Shown: positions 19,106 to 27,501 of the stretch, piece after piece
Position numbering within the stretch: position 1 is the first letter of the stretch
Layout of the letters: the number at the start of each line of letters is the position of its first letter
Assembly (NCBI GenBank): GCA_913050115.1
Contig: CAJWZU010000027.1
Coordinates: 1 to 37,398 of the forward strand
DNA length: 37,398 nt
Reading direction: 5' to 3'
Source of the DNA: an uncultured Cellvibrionales bacterium
GTDB taxonomy: Bacteria > Pseudomonadota > Gammaproteobacteria > Pseudomonadales > Cellvibrionaceae
Notes under the pieces: model-generated
What the model was told of the DNA's origin: nothing
Database searches by the model: none
What the model saw: only the letters and a program-made list of their open reading frames with translations
Program-made: the position numbers and the translations under genes

Positions 19106-20299
19106 ATGTTCGAGCCCGATGATCCTCTTTTTAACGCACATTTAGACACTCTTGCTGTTCGCGCAGGTCAAGTGCGCAGTCATGAGGGTGAGCATAGCGA
19201 GGCAATCTACACCACCTCTAGCTATGTTTTTGATACTGCCGCCGCTGCTGCCGCACGTTTTTCTGGTGAGCACCCAGGCAATGTTTACTCGCGTTACACC
19301 AATCCGACAGTACGTACCTTTGAGGAACGTATCGCAGCGCTTGAAGGTGCCGAGGCGGCTGTTGCTACATCATCGGGCATGGCAGCTATTCTCAGTATTT
19401 GTATGGCGCTGCTGCAGTCTGGTGATCACATTGTTTGTTCGCGCAGTGTCTTTGGTACCACCACAGTAATATTTAACAAGTTTTTAAAGAAATTTGGGGT
19501 TGAAACGACGTTTGTCGCTGCCACCGATTACACTGCATGGGAAGCTGCCATTGGTGATAATACCAAGCTGTTGTTTGTAGAAACGCCTTCGAACCCTCTG
19601 TGTGATGTTATTGATATTGGCCGTCTGGCAAAATTGGTTGAACATCATAGCGCTCAGCTGGTGGTTGATAATTGTTTCTGTACCCCTGCGCTGCAGAGAC
19701 CACTGGAGCTTGGTGCCGATATCGTGATTCATTCGGCAACCAAGTACCTTGACGGTCAGGGGCGCTGTGTCGGCGGTGTCGTAGTTGGTAAGCGCGACAC
19801 TATGGCAGAAGTGATCGGCTTTTTGCGCAGCGCCGGACCTACCATGAGTCCATTCAATGCTTGGGTGTTTTTGAAGGGCTTGGAGACGCTGCGCCTACGG
19901 GTAGAGGCGCACTCTAAAAATGCGCTGGAATTGGCCGAGTGGCTGGATCAGCAGCCGCAGGTCGAAAAGGTGTTTTACGCGGGTTTGAAAAGCCACCCTG
20001 GCCATGCTCTAGCGGCACAGCAGCAGAGCGCCTTTGGTGGTGTTTTGTCATTTAAAGTTAAAGGTCAGCGCGAGCAGGCCTGGCAGGTCATTGATGCTAC
20101 ACGCATTATGTCTCTAACGGCTAACTTGGGCGATACTAAGACAACCATTGTTCACCCGGCGACCACGACTCATGGACGTTTAAGCCAGCAGGAAAAAATT
20201 GAGGCGGGTATTAGCGATAATTTAATTCGCGTGGCGGTAGGACTTGAAGATATTCGCGACCTTAAAGCCGATTTGGCGCGCGGTTTGTCGGCACTTTAA
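19106..20299 (+). CDS. metZ: O-succinylhomoserine sulfhydrylase
   Basis: MetZ makes homocysteine directly from O-succinylhomoserine and sulfide using PLP. The 397-residue protein is of the Cys/Met-metabolism fold. It has LAVRAGQ near the N terminus, the YSRYTNPTVRTFEERIAALE segment, the TSSGMAAI cofactor loop, VETPSNPLCDV, and the PLP lysine in HSATKYLDGQGRCVGG (about residue 213). The LADLGDTKT-like segment here reads LTANLGDTKTTIVHP. The purF-metZ order is the one seen in Pseudomonas, which supports MetZ rather than cystathionine gamma-synthase (MetB). A TAGGAAT ribosome site precedes the ATG. Confidence 0.93.
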   Translation: MFEPDDPLFNAHLDTLAVRAGQVRSHEGEHSEAIYTTSSYVFDTAAAAAARFSGEHPGNVYSRYTNPTVRTFEERIAALEGAEAAVATSSGMAAILSICMALLQSGDHIVCSRSVFGTTTVIFNKFLKKFGVETTFVAATDYTAWEAAIGDNTKLLFVETPSNPLCDVIDIGRLAKLVEHHSAQLVVDNCFCTPALQRPLELGADIVIHSATKYLDGQGRCVGGVVVGKRDTMAEVIGFLRSAGPTMSPFNAWVFLKGLETLRLRVEAHSKNALELAEWLDQQPQVEKVFYAGLKSHPGHALAAQQQSAFGGVLSFKVKGQREQAWQVIDATRIMSLTANLGDTKTTIVHPATTTHGRLSQQEKIEAGISDNLIRVAVGLEDIRDLKADLARGLSAL

Positions 20300-20313
20300 T
20301 GTAAGGATTGCCC

Positions 20314-21234
20314 ATGCAGCAGTTAGTCACGCGCTTAACAGCCGAAATCAGCAAAGTACTACTCGGTAAGGAACCGCAAATTAAATTGGCACTGGCCTGC
20401 TTGTTTGCGCGTGGCCATCTGTTGATTGAAGACATGCCCGGTATGGGTAAAACTACCTTAGCGCATGCGTTAGCGGCGGTATTTGGCTTGTCTTACCAGC
20501 GCATTCAGTTTACGAGTGATTTACTGCCCGCCGATATTCTCGGTGTATCAGTGTTTGATCGTAACAGCAGTCAGTTTGAATTCCATCCAGGTCCGATTTT
20601 CTCGCAAGTATTGCTAGCGGATGAAATCAATCGCACAACCCCGAAAACCCAGAGTGCTTTACTGGAGGCCATGGAGGAGGGACAGGTAACGGTTGAGGGC
20701 GAAACCCGTCAGTTACCTCAACCCTTTTTTGTTATCGCCACACAGAATCCGCTGTCATCTTCGGGTACTTTTCCGTTGCCTGAATCTCAGCTCGATCGAT
20801 TTTTGATGCGTGTTGAATTGGGTTATCCGTCCCCTGAAGCCGAGCGTGCATTGTTGCTTGGCGATGGCTCACGCACACGTTTACCGCAACTAAAGGCCTG
20901 TATCACTAAAGACCAACTGAGTATCATCAGTATGCATGCCGAGCAGGTAAAGATCTCTGCAGCGGTGCTGGATTACCTGCAACGCTTGATTGCGTATACT
21001 CGTGACTGTGCTGATTTCTCGATGGGTATCTCGCCTCGGGGTGCTCTGGCGCTTTTGCGCACGGCCAAAACTTGGGCTGTGATGCATGGTCGCAAGCATC
21101 TACTACCGGAAGATATCCAGTCGGTATTGCCTGCCGTGGTGGCACATAGGGTAAGCGAGGCAACCGGTAACAGCGACCAAAGTGGTTATGCACTGATTGA
21201 TCAGTTACTCAACGAGGTTGACGTTATGAGCTAA
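20314..21234 (+). CDS. MoxR-family AAA+ ATPase
   Basis: This 306-residue MoxR ATPase has the Walker A motif DMPGMGKTTLAHAL (about residues 42-55), Walker B with VLLADEINRTTPKTQSALLEAMEE (written here only in part: LLADEINR), the sensor region FVIATQNPLSSSGTFPLPES, and the GISPRGALALLRTAK sensor-2 helix. MoxR proteins are known as chaperone-like ATPases that act with neighbouring von Willebrand or DUF58 proteins. The ATG at 20314 follows AAGGA by six bases; an in-frame TTG two codons earlier is less likely. It lies 14 bases after metZ and heads a MoxR-DUF58-transglutaminase module, although DUF58 begins only after a 277-base gap. Confidence 0.94.
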   Translation: MQQLVTRLTAEISKVLLGKEPQIKLALACLFARGHLLIEDMPGMGKTTLAHALAAVFGLSYQRIQFTSDLLPADILGVSVFDRNSSQFEFHPGPIFSQVLLADEINRTTPKTQSALLEAMEEGQVTVEGETRQLPQPFFVIATQNPLSSSGTFPLPESQLDRFLMRVELGYPSPEAERALLLGDGSRTRLPQLKACITKDQLSIISMHAEQVKISAAVLDYLQRLIAYTRDCADFSMGISPRGALALLRTAKTWAVMHGRKHLLPEDIQSVLPAVVAHRVSEATGNSDQSGYALIDQLLNEVDVMS

Positions 21235-21511
21235 TCTCATAGCGTTCACTTAATTTTGAGTGGTCGAGGTTATAACAACTTGTCCCTTCGGTCATGATCA
21301 AATTTTTGTATCAGAGCGGTTAAAGTTTGTGAGTCCTTTAAGTTGTGCTTCATAATACTACTCTGTGTTTGCTGTAAGCTTATAAAAATTTAAATTGCTT
21401 AGGTCATGTGGTCAGTGATTAGAGATTTAAAGTCATGGCCATCGAAGAGAGTGATTTTTATCGGGTGTTAATGCATGCTTCAATAGTTGTACCTATAGAG
21501 TTGTTTTAGTC
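21235..21511 (+). other. Unusually long AT-rich gap between moxR and the DUF58 gene
   Basis: These 277 bases contain no gene I can support, although the moxR and DUF58 genes are often adjacent or overlapping. AT-rich runs around 21379-21397 could hold a promoter, but no convincing pair was found. A 24-codon open frame (21435-21509) ends two bases before the DUF58 start without a ribosome site. No terminator hairpin was seen. Confidence 0.4.
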
Positions 21512-22486
21512 ATGTTGGGTCTTAAAAAATATTTACAAAAGAGTTTTTTGTATTGGCTTTCTAAACGCATACCTGCGGGCCGATCGGTCGCGCTTAACCA
21601 TCGTAATATTTTTATTTTTCCCTCTAAAAGTGGCTTTGTTTTTCTTCTCATTAGCGTTTTGGTATGGCTGCTGGGCACCAATTATCAGAGCAATCTTGCA
21701 CTCCTTTGTGCCTACTTTATGTTCGCCATTTTTGTTGTTGGGCTACATCATACGTTTAGTAATCTATCGGGGTTAACCGTTACTGGGCTGTCATCTCAGG
21801 CGGTATTTGCCGGTGATGATTGTGGCTTTGATATTCAATTACAGCGCGCAGGTAGCGGTAACTATGAAAGTATAATATTGCAGTGGCCACAGGGTCGCGC
21901 TCAACTCGTTAACTTACAAAAAGACTCAAAGTTACAAACACGGGTCTTTTGTAAAACGACTAAGCGTGGTTATTGTTATCCGGGGCGCCTGCTAATTGAA
22001 AGTTATTATCCCCTTGGTTTATTCCGTTGTTGGACGCATTTAGATCTGAAAGTTAAAGGGTTGGTTTATCCCGCCCCGATCAACGCCGGTCCATTGCCTA
22101 AGGATGCACTGTCTCTTCGCGAGGGAGGGGCTGTCGCAACTGACGGCGGCGAAGATTTTATCGGTTTAAAAAATTATCAACATGGTCATTCACTTAAGCA
22201 TATTGCCTGGAAACAATATGCTCGCGGGCAAGGCATGTTATTAAAAGATTATTGTGACTATCGTTCTCATCAATTGTGGTTGCAGTGGGAGGCGTTACCC
22301 GGCATGGCTCGCGAAGCTCGGTTGGCTCGCCTGTGCTATTGGTTGCTTCAAGTCAGTAAGACAGAAGAGTGTTATGGCCTGCGTTTGCCAAAGGTCGAAA
22401 TTCAACCTAATAGTAGTTTGCAGCATAAATTGAAAGTATTGCAAGCGCTGGCGCTGTTTGAGTTGGAGACTGACAATGCTGATTAA
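21512..22486 (+). CDS. DUF58-domain membrane protein
   Basis: This 324-residue protein has two close membrane helices (about residues 36-55 and 59-78, with FLLISVLVWLLGTNYQSNLA) and then a beta-rich part. The DUF58 signature follows in LREGGAVATDGGEDFIGLKNY and YQHGHSLKHIAWKQYARGQG (about residues 207-245). DUF58 proteins occur beside MoxR ATPases and transglutaminase-like TgpA proteins. Their function is unknown, with likely roles in envelope or periplasmic protein assembly. It overlaps the start of the transglutaminase gene by 11 bases. Its base composition looks AT-rich next to moxR. The start ATG has no strong ribosome site. Confidence 0.92.
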   Translation: MLGLKKYLQKSFLYWLSKRIPAGRSVALNHRNIFIFPSKSGFVFLLISVLVWLLGTNYQSNLALLCAYFMFAIFVVGLHHTFSNLSGLTVTGLSSQAVFAGDDCGFDIQLQRAGSGNYESIILQWPQGRAQLVNLQKDSKLQTRVFCKTTKRGYCYPGRLLIESYYPLGLFRCWTHLDLKVKGLVYPAPINAGPLPKDALSLREGGAVATDGGEDFIGLKNYQHGHSLKHIAWKQYARGQGMLLKDYCDYRSHQLWLQWEALPGMAREARLARLCYWLLQVSKTEECYGLRLPKVEIQPNSSLQHKLKVLQALALFELETDNAD

Positions 22487-24479
22487 GCAAATGCCTCGGC
22501 AGAGTTTGTTCTGGGTTTTCGTGGCTCAGACGATCGTTATCGCACCCCATCTGACGCATCTACCAGAGTGGATTATTTTAACCTGGCTATTGATTCTGGG
22601 CTGGCGTATACAAATGTATCGTGGGCTTTGGCGGTCTCCGAAACCTATTGAGAAGGTAGCATTAGTTGCTCTTTGTGGTGTGGGTCTACTGTTCGGGTAC
22701 AGCCGTTTATTTGCACTTGAGCCTATGGTGGGGCTTTTGGTGGCGGCATTCTTGTTAAAATTACTGGAAATGCAGCAACGCAAAGAATTGTTGTTGGTGA
22801 TATTTATTGGTTTTTTTGTTACGGCTACGCAGTTTTTATTTTCCATTACTCTCGCGGCAACCGTCTATGGCGTTATATCACTGCTGTTATTGCTGGTTGC
22901 GCTGGTGTCGGCAAATCAAGATGTTCGAATTGATAATTCTCATGCAACAGTGCGCAAAGCTGCCGGATTAATGATACAAAGCCTGCCCTTAATGTTGCTA
23001 CTGTTTATCTTTATACCTAAGCTCGGCTCACTATGGAATGTTCCCTCACTTAAAAATGCTGCAAAAACTGGTGTCAGTAATAGCATGTCACCGGGGGATT
23101 TCTCTCGTCTGGGGTTGTCGAATGAGGTGGCTTTTCGTGTGACATTCGACTCTGAGCTTCCTCGGCAGTCTCAGCTCTATTGGCGCGGATTGGTTTTCTC
23201 TAATTTTGATGGTCGCCGTTGGTCGCCTATTAGCGATTTCAGTCGAATCCAGGACGAGGTTCTGTGGGCAGTTGATAACACCGAAGCCCGTTCTAATACT
23301 TGGCAAATGCGACCCATCCCTGGGCGTGAGACCCGCTATCAAGTAATGCTCGAAGCTTCGCAGCAGTCCTGGTTGTATTCTCTGCCTATGCCAATAGAGT
23401 GGAAAGGAGCTACTGGCTTGAGTCGAGATATGACCTTGTTGTCGAAAAATCCCATTACAGAACGGTTGACCTACGAGCTAGTATCAACGCTTAATTTCGA
23501 ATTTGAGCCGGAGCGACTCTCGAGCTTGGGTAAATTTCAGGCGACACAATTACCGCTCGACTTTAACCCAAAAACCCAACAGTTAGCGCTTAAATGGCTA
23601 CGAGAAGAGGGTAGTGCCAAGGGTTTGATGGAGCGAATACTGCGACTTTATAACGATAAATTTACTTATACCTTGCAGCCACCAACATTGGGGCGTCACA
23701 GTGTCGATGAGTTTTTGTGGACCACGCAACAGGGTTTTTGTGAGCATTTTGCCAGTAGTTTTGTTTTTTTTATGCGCTCGGCAGGGGTTCCCGCTCGGGT
23801 GGTAGTGGGGTATCAGGGGGGCGAGCTAAACCCGCTGGATAATTATTTAATTGTCCGCCAAAAAGATGCGCACGCCTGGGCCGAAGTTTGGTTTCAGGGA
23901 CAGGGCTGGGTCCGTGTCGATCCCACCGCTGCCGTTGCGCCTGAACGTATAGAACACAGCTTAGAAGCGTCTTTATCATCTGCTGATGTAGGTTTAGTGG
24001 GCGGCTTTATGGGGCGGGCGGGGGCATTTGGCTGGGTTAAACATTTACAGCTGCAATGGGATGCAAGTAATTACCGTTGGCAGCGCTGGGTGCTTGCGTT
24101 TGATCGTAATCGGCAAAATGATTTTTTAAAACACTTGTTGGGTGGTTTACAACCTTGGAGAATTACTCTGGCTTTTATCTCGGTCGCGGCGCTTTGCTTG
24201 GCGCCGATCATACTGCGCCTATTATGGCTGCAGAGACCACCGCCGTTGTCACCGGTTGCACGGTGTTTGCTAAGGTTTGAGCGCAAGTTAAAGAAGCTTG
24301 GATTGGTTCGACGTAAAGGTGAAACACTGGGAAATTTTGCCACTCGAGCGGCTGAGCATCAACCCAATTATCGCGAACAATTTATGTTGATCGCAAAGCT
24401 TTATGAGCGTGTTGTTTATGGAGAAGATAATGCGGGTATGGCTGCACTAAAAATAAGAGTTAGTAATCTAAAGTTATAA
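22476..24479 (+). CDS. TgpA-type membrane transglutaminase-like protein
   Basis: This 667-residue protein has several N-terminal membrane helices (about residues 10-185). A periplasmic region follows, and a transglutaminase-like domain (about 395-495) shows the Cys-His-Asp triad in GFCEHFASSF, KDAHAWAEVWF and WVRVDPTAAV. A further membrane helix near 555-585 (ITLAFISVAALCLAPIILRL) precedes a C-terminal DUF4129-like helical tail. In Pseudomonas, TgpA is essential and associated with the cell envelope, but its substrate is unknown. The ATG at 22476 follows GGAG by seven bases; an in-frame TTG six codons earlier is less likely. It overlaps the DUF58 gene and probably depends on the MoxR ATPase upstream. 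Confidence 0.94.
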   Translation: MLIKQMPRQSLFWVFVAQTIVIAPHLTHLPEWIILTWLLILGWRIQMYRGLWRSPKPIEKVALVALCGVGLLFGYSRLFALEPMVGLLVAAFLLKLLEMQQRKELLLVIFIGFFVTATQFLFSITLAATVYGVISLLLLLVALVSANQDVRIDNSHATVRKAAGLMIQSLPLMLLLFIFIPKLGSLWNVPSLKNAAKTGVSNSMSPGDFSRLGLSNEVAFRVTFDSELPRQSQLYWRGLVFSNFDGRRWSPISDFSRIQDEVLWAVDNTEARSNTWQMRPIPGRETRYQVMLEASQQSWLYSLPMPIEWKGATGLSRDMTLLSKNPITERLTYELVSTLNFEFEPERLSSLGKFQATQLPLDFNPKTQQLALKWLREEGSAKGLMERILRLYNDKFTYTLQPPTLGRHSVDEFLWTTQQGFCEHFASSFVFFMRSAGVPARVVVGYQGGELNPLDNYLIVRQKDAHAWAEVWFQGQGWVRVDPTAAVAPERIEHSLEASLSSADVGLVGGFMGRAGAFGWVKHLQLQWDASNYRWQRWVLAFDRNRQNDFLKHLLGGLQPWRITLAFISVAALCLAPIILRLLWLQRPPPLSPVARCLLRFERKLKKLGLVRRKGETLGNFATRAAEHQPNYREQFMLIAKLYERVVYGEDNAGMAALKIRVSNLKL

Positions 24480-24557
24480 ATTACACTAACTCATAATTGG
24501 CAGAAGTACATCTTCAGGGTGCCATGTTGAAGACACCCAAAGTCCAGTAGTTTTAAG

Positions 24558-25343
24558 TTATATAGCCTTTCTGAAGGCGATTAAACTGGCAGTGACGGCC
24601 ACATTAAGTGATTCCACACCATTTCTCATGGGTATAGAAAGCCAGTGGTCACAAACATCTTCTACCGCTTTTGATAAGCCGTCGGTCTCGTTGCCCACGA
24701 CAAAAACGCTGCCCTTACTATTTTGGAATTGACTGAGTGTCTCTGTCGCATGTGAGGACAGCCCGCAAATCTTAGCACCGTGTTGTTGGCAGTCTTTTAG
24801 CGCGTCTATAAGTTTGTCACAGCGCAATATAGGGGCTTTAAATAGTGTGCCGGCGCTGGCTTTAATAACGAGTGCATCTAGCCGAGCGCAGCCTTGCTGT
24901 GGCAGCAATATACCGTCGATCTGGCCGGCGGCGGCTGAACGGATGATCATACCGAGGTTTTGTGGGTTGGTTACACCGTCAATGGCTAACAGTTCAAAAG
25001 GGCCAGTTTGTTGCTCTAGAAAGCTGCTGTGACTCTGGTAGCCGTCGCAGATGAGATCAGCGGCGATGCCCTGATCTTGTTTGGCATTTTTAGAAATTCG
25101 CGATAGCGCTTTGCTGTCATGATAGAGAATTTCAGCACCTTTTTGTTGAGCTAGGGCGATTATATCGTCGAGAATTTTAGCTTTTTTGTTTGACTCGGCT
25201 AGGTGCAAGCGGTGTATCTTGCTGCCTTTTTCCTGCAGTGCTTCAAGTACTGGTTTGCGCCCGAAAATTGTGAGTAGCTGGTTAAAGAAGCGTTTCTTTT
25301 CTAAGTACTCTTGGCTGTCTTGGCTGTTACTGTGTTTGCTCAT
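24558..25343 (-). CDS. SPOUT-class (TrmH/SpoU family) RNA 2'-O-methyltransferase
   Basis: The 261-residue protein has an N-terminal substrate-binding domain (FGRKPVLEALQEKGSKIHRL, about residues 28-95). The SpoU catalytic domain follows with all three motifs: DGVTNPQNLGMIIRSAAAG (about 145-163), VFVVGNETDGLSKAV, and IPMRNGVESLNVAVTASLIA (about 238-257), which form the knotted SAM site. The family methylates 2'-OH of rRNA or tRNA. The domain order is like RlmB (23S G2251), but the extra Lys-rich N terminus and context without rnr leave the target open, so no symbol is given. It is convergent with the transglutaminase gene, with 78 bases between stops and no clear terminator. Confidence 0.9.
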   Translation of the reverse strand: MSKHSNSQDSQEYLEKKRFFNQLLTIFGRKPVLEALQEKGSKIHRLHLAESNKKAKILDDIIALAQQKGAEILYHDSKALSRISKNAKQDQGIAADLICDGYQSHSSFLEQQTGPFELLAIDGVTNPQNLGMIIRSAAAGQIDGILLPQQGCARLDALVIKASAGTLFKAPILRCDKLIDALKDCQQHGAKICGLSSHATETLSQFQNSKGSVFVVGNETDGLSKAVEDVCDHWLSIPMRNGVESLNVAVTASLIAFRKAI

Positions 25344-25402
25344 GAGATAGTCTAATGTTGGTGTTAGGGAATGCTGACAATAATTATAGCAGCTGAAGAT
25401 AT

Positions 25403-25426
25403 GAAAAGACTCCGTCTGGCGGAGTC
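25403..25426 (-). terminator. Rho-independent terminator after the CBS gene
   Basis: Read on the minus strand, GACTCCG and CGGAGTC (25425-25407) form a perfect 7-bp stem around a five-base loop and are followed by TTTT. It lies about 25 bases past the stop of the CBS gene and separates it from the RNA methyltransferase gene. Confidence 0.88.
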
Positions 25427-25449
25427 TCTCAAGGTGATTTTAGATCGGC

Positions 25450-25863
25450 TTAATGGTGTAGGTAGCAGTCTTCATCATTTTCAATTAATGCCTTTAGAAT
25501 GCGGCTACGGCTGATTATGCCCACTAATTTTCCGTTGTCGATTACAGGGTAATTTTTGTGTTTGTCTTTGAGCATGCACTGGGCTATTTCTACAATGCTG
25601 CTCCTCGGACTCACCGTGATGACATCGTCCCTCATGACAGTCGTGACTAGACCCGGCTCTTCGCAGTAAAAAGTATTGTTAAGCATTTCAGCGATGCAGT
25701 CCTGTTCGGACACAAAGCCAATAACTTGTTCTTCACTGTTAATTACCGGCGCTCCAGGAATACCGTGTTGCAGCAGGTTCATGATCACATCGTGAACATT
25801 GGTGTTTTGCATGATCGCGTGTGAATCAAAATCCATATAGTCTTTAACTAAAATAGAATGCAT
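25450..25863 (-). CDS. Tandem CBS-domain protein
   Basis: The 137-residue protein is made of two CBS domains and nothing else. The first runs over about residues 8-62 (GIPGAPVINSEEQVIGFVSE) and the second about 72-126 (NYPVIDNGKLVGIISRSRIL). Such paired modules bind adenine nucleotides or SAM and act as energy or metabolite sensors, usually on a partner protein. No partner is encoded next to it. The ATG at 25863 is preferred because AGAGGG lies seven bases upstream; the ATG two codons earlier is too close to that site. It has its own terminator and a long leader region, so it is probably a single-gene unit. Confidence 0.9.
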   Translation of the reverse strand: MHSILVKDYMDFDSHAIMQNTNVHDVIMNLLQHGIPGAPVINSEEQVIGFVSEQDCIAEMLNNTFYCEEPGLVTTVMRDDVITVSPRSSIVEIAQCMLKDKHKNYPVIDNGKLVGIISRSRILKALIENDEDCYLHH

Positions 25864-25983
25864 CGTCATACCCTCTAGGATATCAGCGTTTGTTACATTC
25901 TTAGTTTAGTTCAGATACGCCGACATTGCGGTGCCATCGAGTGTAGCGATAAAGATGTTTTCATCTAATTAACTTAAGCAAAG

Positions 25984-26031
25984 GTGAAATGCTTGTGATT
26001 TTATAAATTCTCCAGTATCACAAGATTTCAC
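25984..26031. repeat. Imperfect inverted repeat between pdxJ and the CBS gene
   Basis: GTGAAAT-gc-TTGTGAT (25984-25999) can pair with ATCACAA-g-ATTTCAC (26017-26031), leaving a 17-base loop. It begins about 40 bases after the pdxJ stop. On the minus strand no T-run follows, so it is not a textbook terminator. It could stabilise the 3' end of the message or act as a protein-binding site. Confidence 0.5.
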
Positions 26032-26072
26032 TGCCTTAGCTTGTGGCACTGTATTGCTCCTGATCGAGCCTA

Positions 26073-26840
26073 TTAATCTGTGCGATGGTTACCACATATA
26101 TTGCTGTAACGAGCAACAGCGGTAGATAGCCCCAAGTCGATTGCATCTACGATAAGAGCGTGACCAATTGAGACTTCGGCAATGTGGGGGATAGTGAGAA
26201 ATTGGCTTAAGTTATTGAGGTTTAGGTCGTGGCCGGCGTTAAGTTCTAAACCTATATTGTGAGCGTGTTCAGCGGCTAGGCGATAGTCCTCAAAAATTGA
26301 CTCGAGCTCTGTACTGCGCTGTTTGTGTGCTTGAGCATAAGGGCCGGTATAGAATTCAATACGGTCGGCACCAATGGCTTTAGCAAGGCTTATTTGCTCG
26401 ATATTGGGGTCCATAAACAAGCTTACGCGGATGCCCAGTTCTTGAAAGTGTTGTATCAGTGGTTTTAAATCGTCGCCGCTGATGCTGAGGTTAAAACCGT
26501 GATCCGAGGTGAGTTGATCGTTGTTGTCGGGTACCAATGTCACTTGCTCGGGGCGTGCGGCTTCTACTAGAGCGACGAAACCCGGGTAGTCAGCTAGCTC
26601 TGCGGCAAAAGGATTACCTTCAATATTGAATTCCACATTGCGGCTGCGGCACAGTGCCGACAGCGGCGCGATGTCGGTGGCTCGAATATGTCTTTGGTCA
26701 GGCCTTGGATGAACAGTAATACCTGTGGCACCGGCATCTAGGCAGGTTTTACCATGCTCAACCAAATCCGGATAAGTACCTTCTCTTGAATTCCTAATAA
26801 GGGCGATTTTATTAAGGTTAACGCTTAGCGCTGTGCTCAT
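26073..26840 (-). CDS. pdxJ: Pyridoxine 5'-phosphate synthase, atypical Bacteroidota-like form
   Basis: PdxJ condenses 1-deoxyxylulose 5-phosphate with aminoacetone phosphate to make pyridoxine phosphate. The 255-residue TIM barrel keeps the catalytic histidine in ITVHPRPDQRHI (H44, H51), the Glu of EFNIEGNPF, LVPDNNDQLTSDHG, the late AGHDLN and the IAEVSIGHALI strand. The first strand, however, reads SVNLNKIALIRNSR instead of the usual VNIDHIATLRNAR, and HPRPDQRH replaces HLREDRRH. From memory these variants are typical of Bacteroidota PdxJ. The usual proteobacterial recO-pdxJ pairing is also absent. This may be a transferred or second copy. GGAGAT eight bases ahead supports the start. Confidence 0.85.
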   Translation of the reverse strand: MSTALSVNLNKIALIRNSREGTYPDLVEHGKTCLDAGATGITVHPRPDQRHIRATDIAPLSALCRSRNVEFNIEGNPFAAELADYPGFVALVEAARPEQVTLVPDNNDQLTSDHGFNLSISGDDLKPLIQHFQELGIRVSLFMDPNIEQISLAKAIGADRIEFYTGPYAQAHKQRSTELESIFEDYRLAAEHAHNIGLELNAGHDLNLNNLSQFLTIPHIAEVSIGHALIVDAIDLGLSTAVARYSNICGNHRTD

Positions 26841-26874
26841 AGATACATCTCCAATCAGTAATCGACTCGGAACA

Positions 26875-27456
26875 TCAGTATTGAATTAAGATTCGAGGTT
26901 TAATGACTTCCGCTTTCAGAATACGTACAGCTTCGTTGGGGGCGTTCGAAAAGCCGCTGCCATGAGCTCCCTGCGGCAATCGCGAGATCATAACGGCTAT
27001 ATTCATACCTTCTATGACCTTAGCGAATACGGTGTAGCCGGGATTGTCGTCGACCGCGTCGAGGTGCGGGTTGGATTTAACATTGATGAAAAATTGAGAG
27101 TCTGCGCTGTCTGGGTCGTCGGTTCGCGCCATTGCTAAAGTGGCGTAGTGGTTTTTAAGGCCACCAATGGATTCGTTCACGACTTCAGGCTGCGTGGCTT
27201 TCTTTTGGAAATCCCAGCTATAGCCGCCGGTTTGAATCATAAAGTTGGGCAGGACTCTGTGAAATATGGTGCCGTTATAGAAACCGCTATTCACATAGGC
27301 TAAAAAATTAGCGACGTTTTTTGGCGCGTGGTCTGGGTAGAGTACGACAATTATGTCGCCATAGTCAGTGGTAAGACGAACTTTTTGGCTGCTCTTTGCA
27401 GCAGCGGGCAGACACAGCAGTAAACTGAAAAAAGTGCAAAGAGCGATACGAATCAT
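26875..27456 (-). CDS. Periplasmic cyclophilin-type peptidyl-prolyl isomerase
   Basis: The protein has 193 residues. A signal peptide with LCTFFSLLLCLPAAA (cut near residue 20) is followed by a full cyclophilin domain. Family marks are FHRVLPNFMIQTGG (catalytic Arg in FHR), LAMARTDDPDSADSQFFIN and the aromatic-pocket region GYTVFAKVIEGM. Cyclophilins of this kind catalyse cis-trans isomerisation of prolyl bonds during folding of exported proteins, as E. coli PpiA does. AAGG lies about eight bases ahead of the ATG. It is followed by pdxJ on the same strand after 34 bases, so the two may be co-transcribed, with no evident functional link. Confidence 0.93.
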   Translation of the reverse strand: MIRIALCTFFSLLLCLPAAAKSSQKVRLTTDYGDIIVVLYPDHAPKNVANFLAYVNSGFYNGTIFHRVLPNFMIQTGGYSWDFQKKATQPEVVNESIGGLKNHYATLAMARTDDPDSADSQFFINVKSNPHLDAVDDNPGYTVFAKVIEGMNIAVMISRLPQGAHGSGFSNAPNEAVRILKAEVIKPRILIQY

Positions 27457-27501
27457 AAAGTTGACCTTAACGAGTGGGCAAAATGGTCTTGCGGTAGGGA
27501 T

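Noticed and set aside
21435-21509. 24-codon open frame ending two bases before the DUF58 gene
   Set aside because: It could be a leader peptide, but it has no ribosome site, no helix or regulatory residue pattern, and is short enough to occur by chance.
24480-24557. GGGTG...CACCC as a terminator between the transglutaminase and RNA methyltransferase genes
   Set aside because: The stem is only five pairs with a long loop and no T-run.
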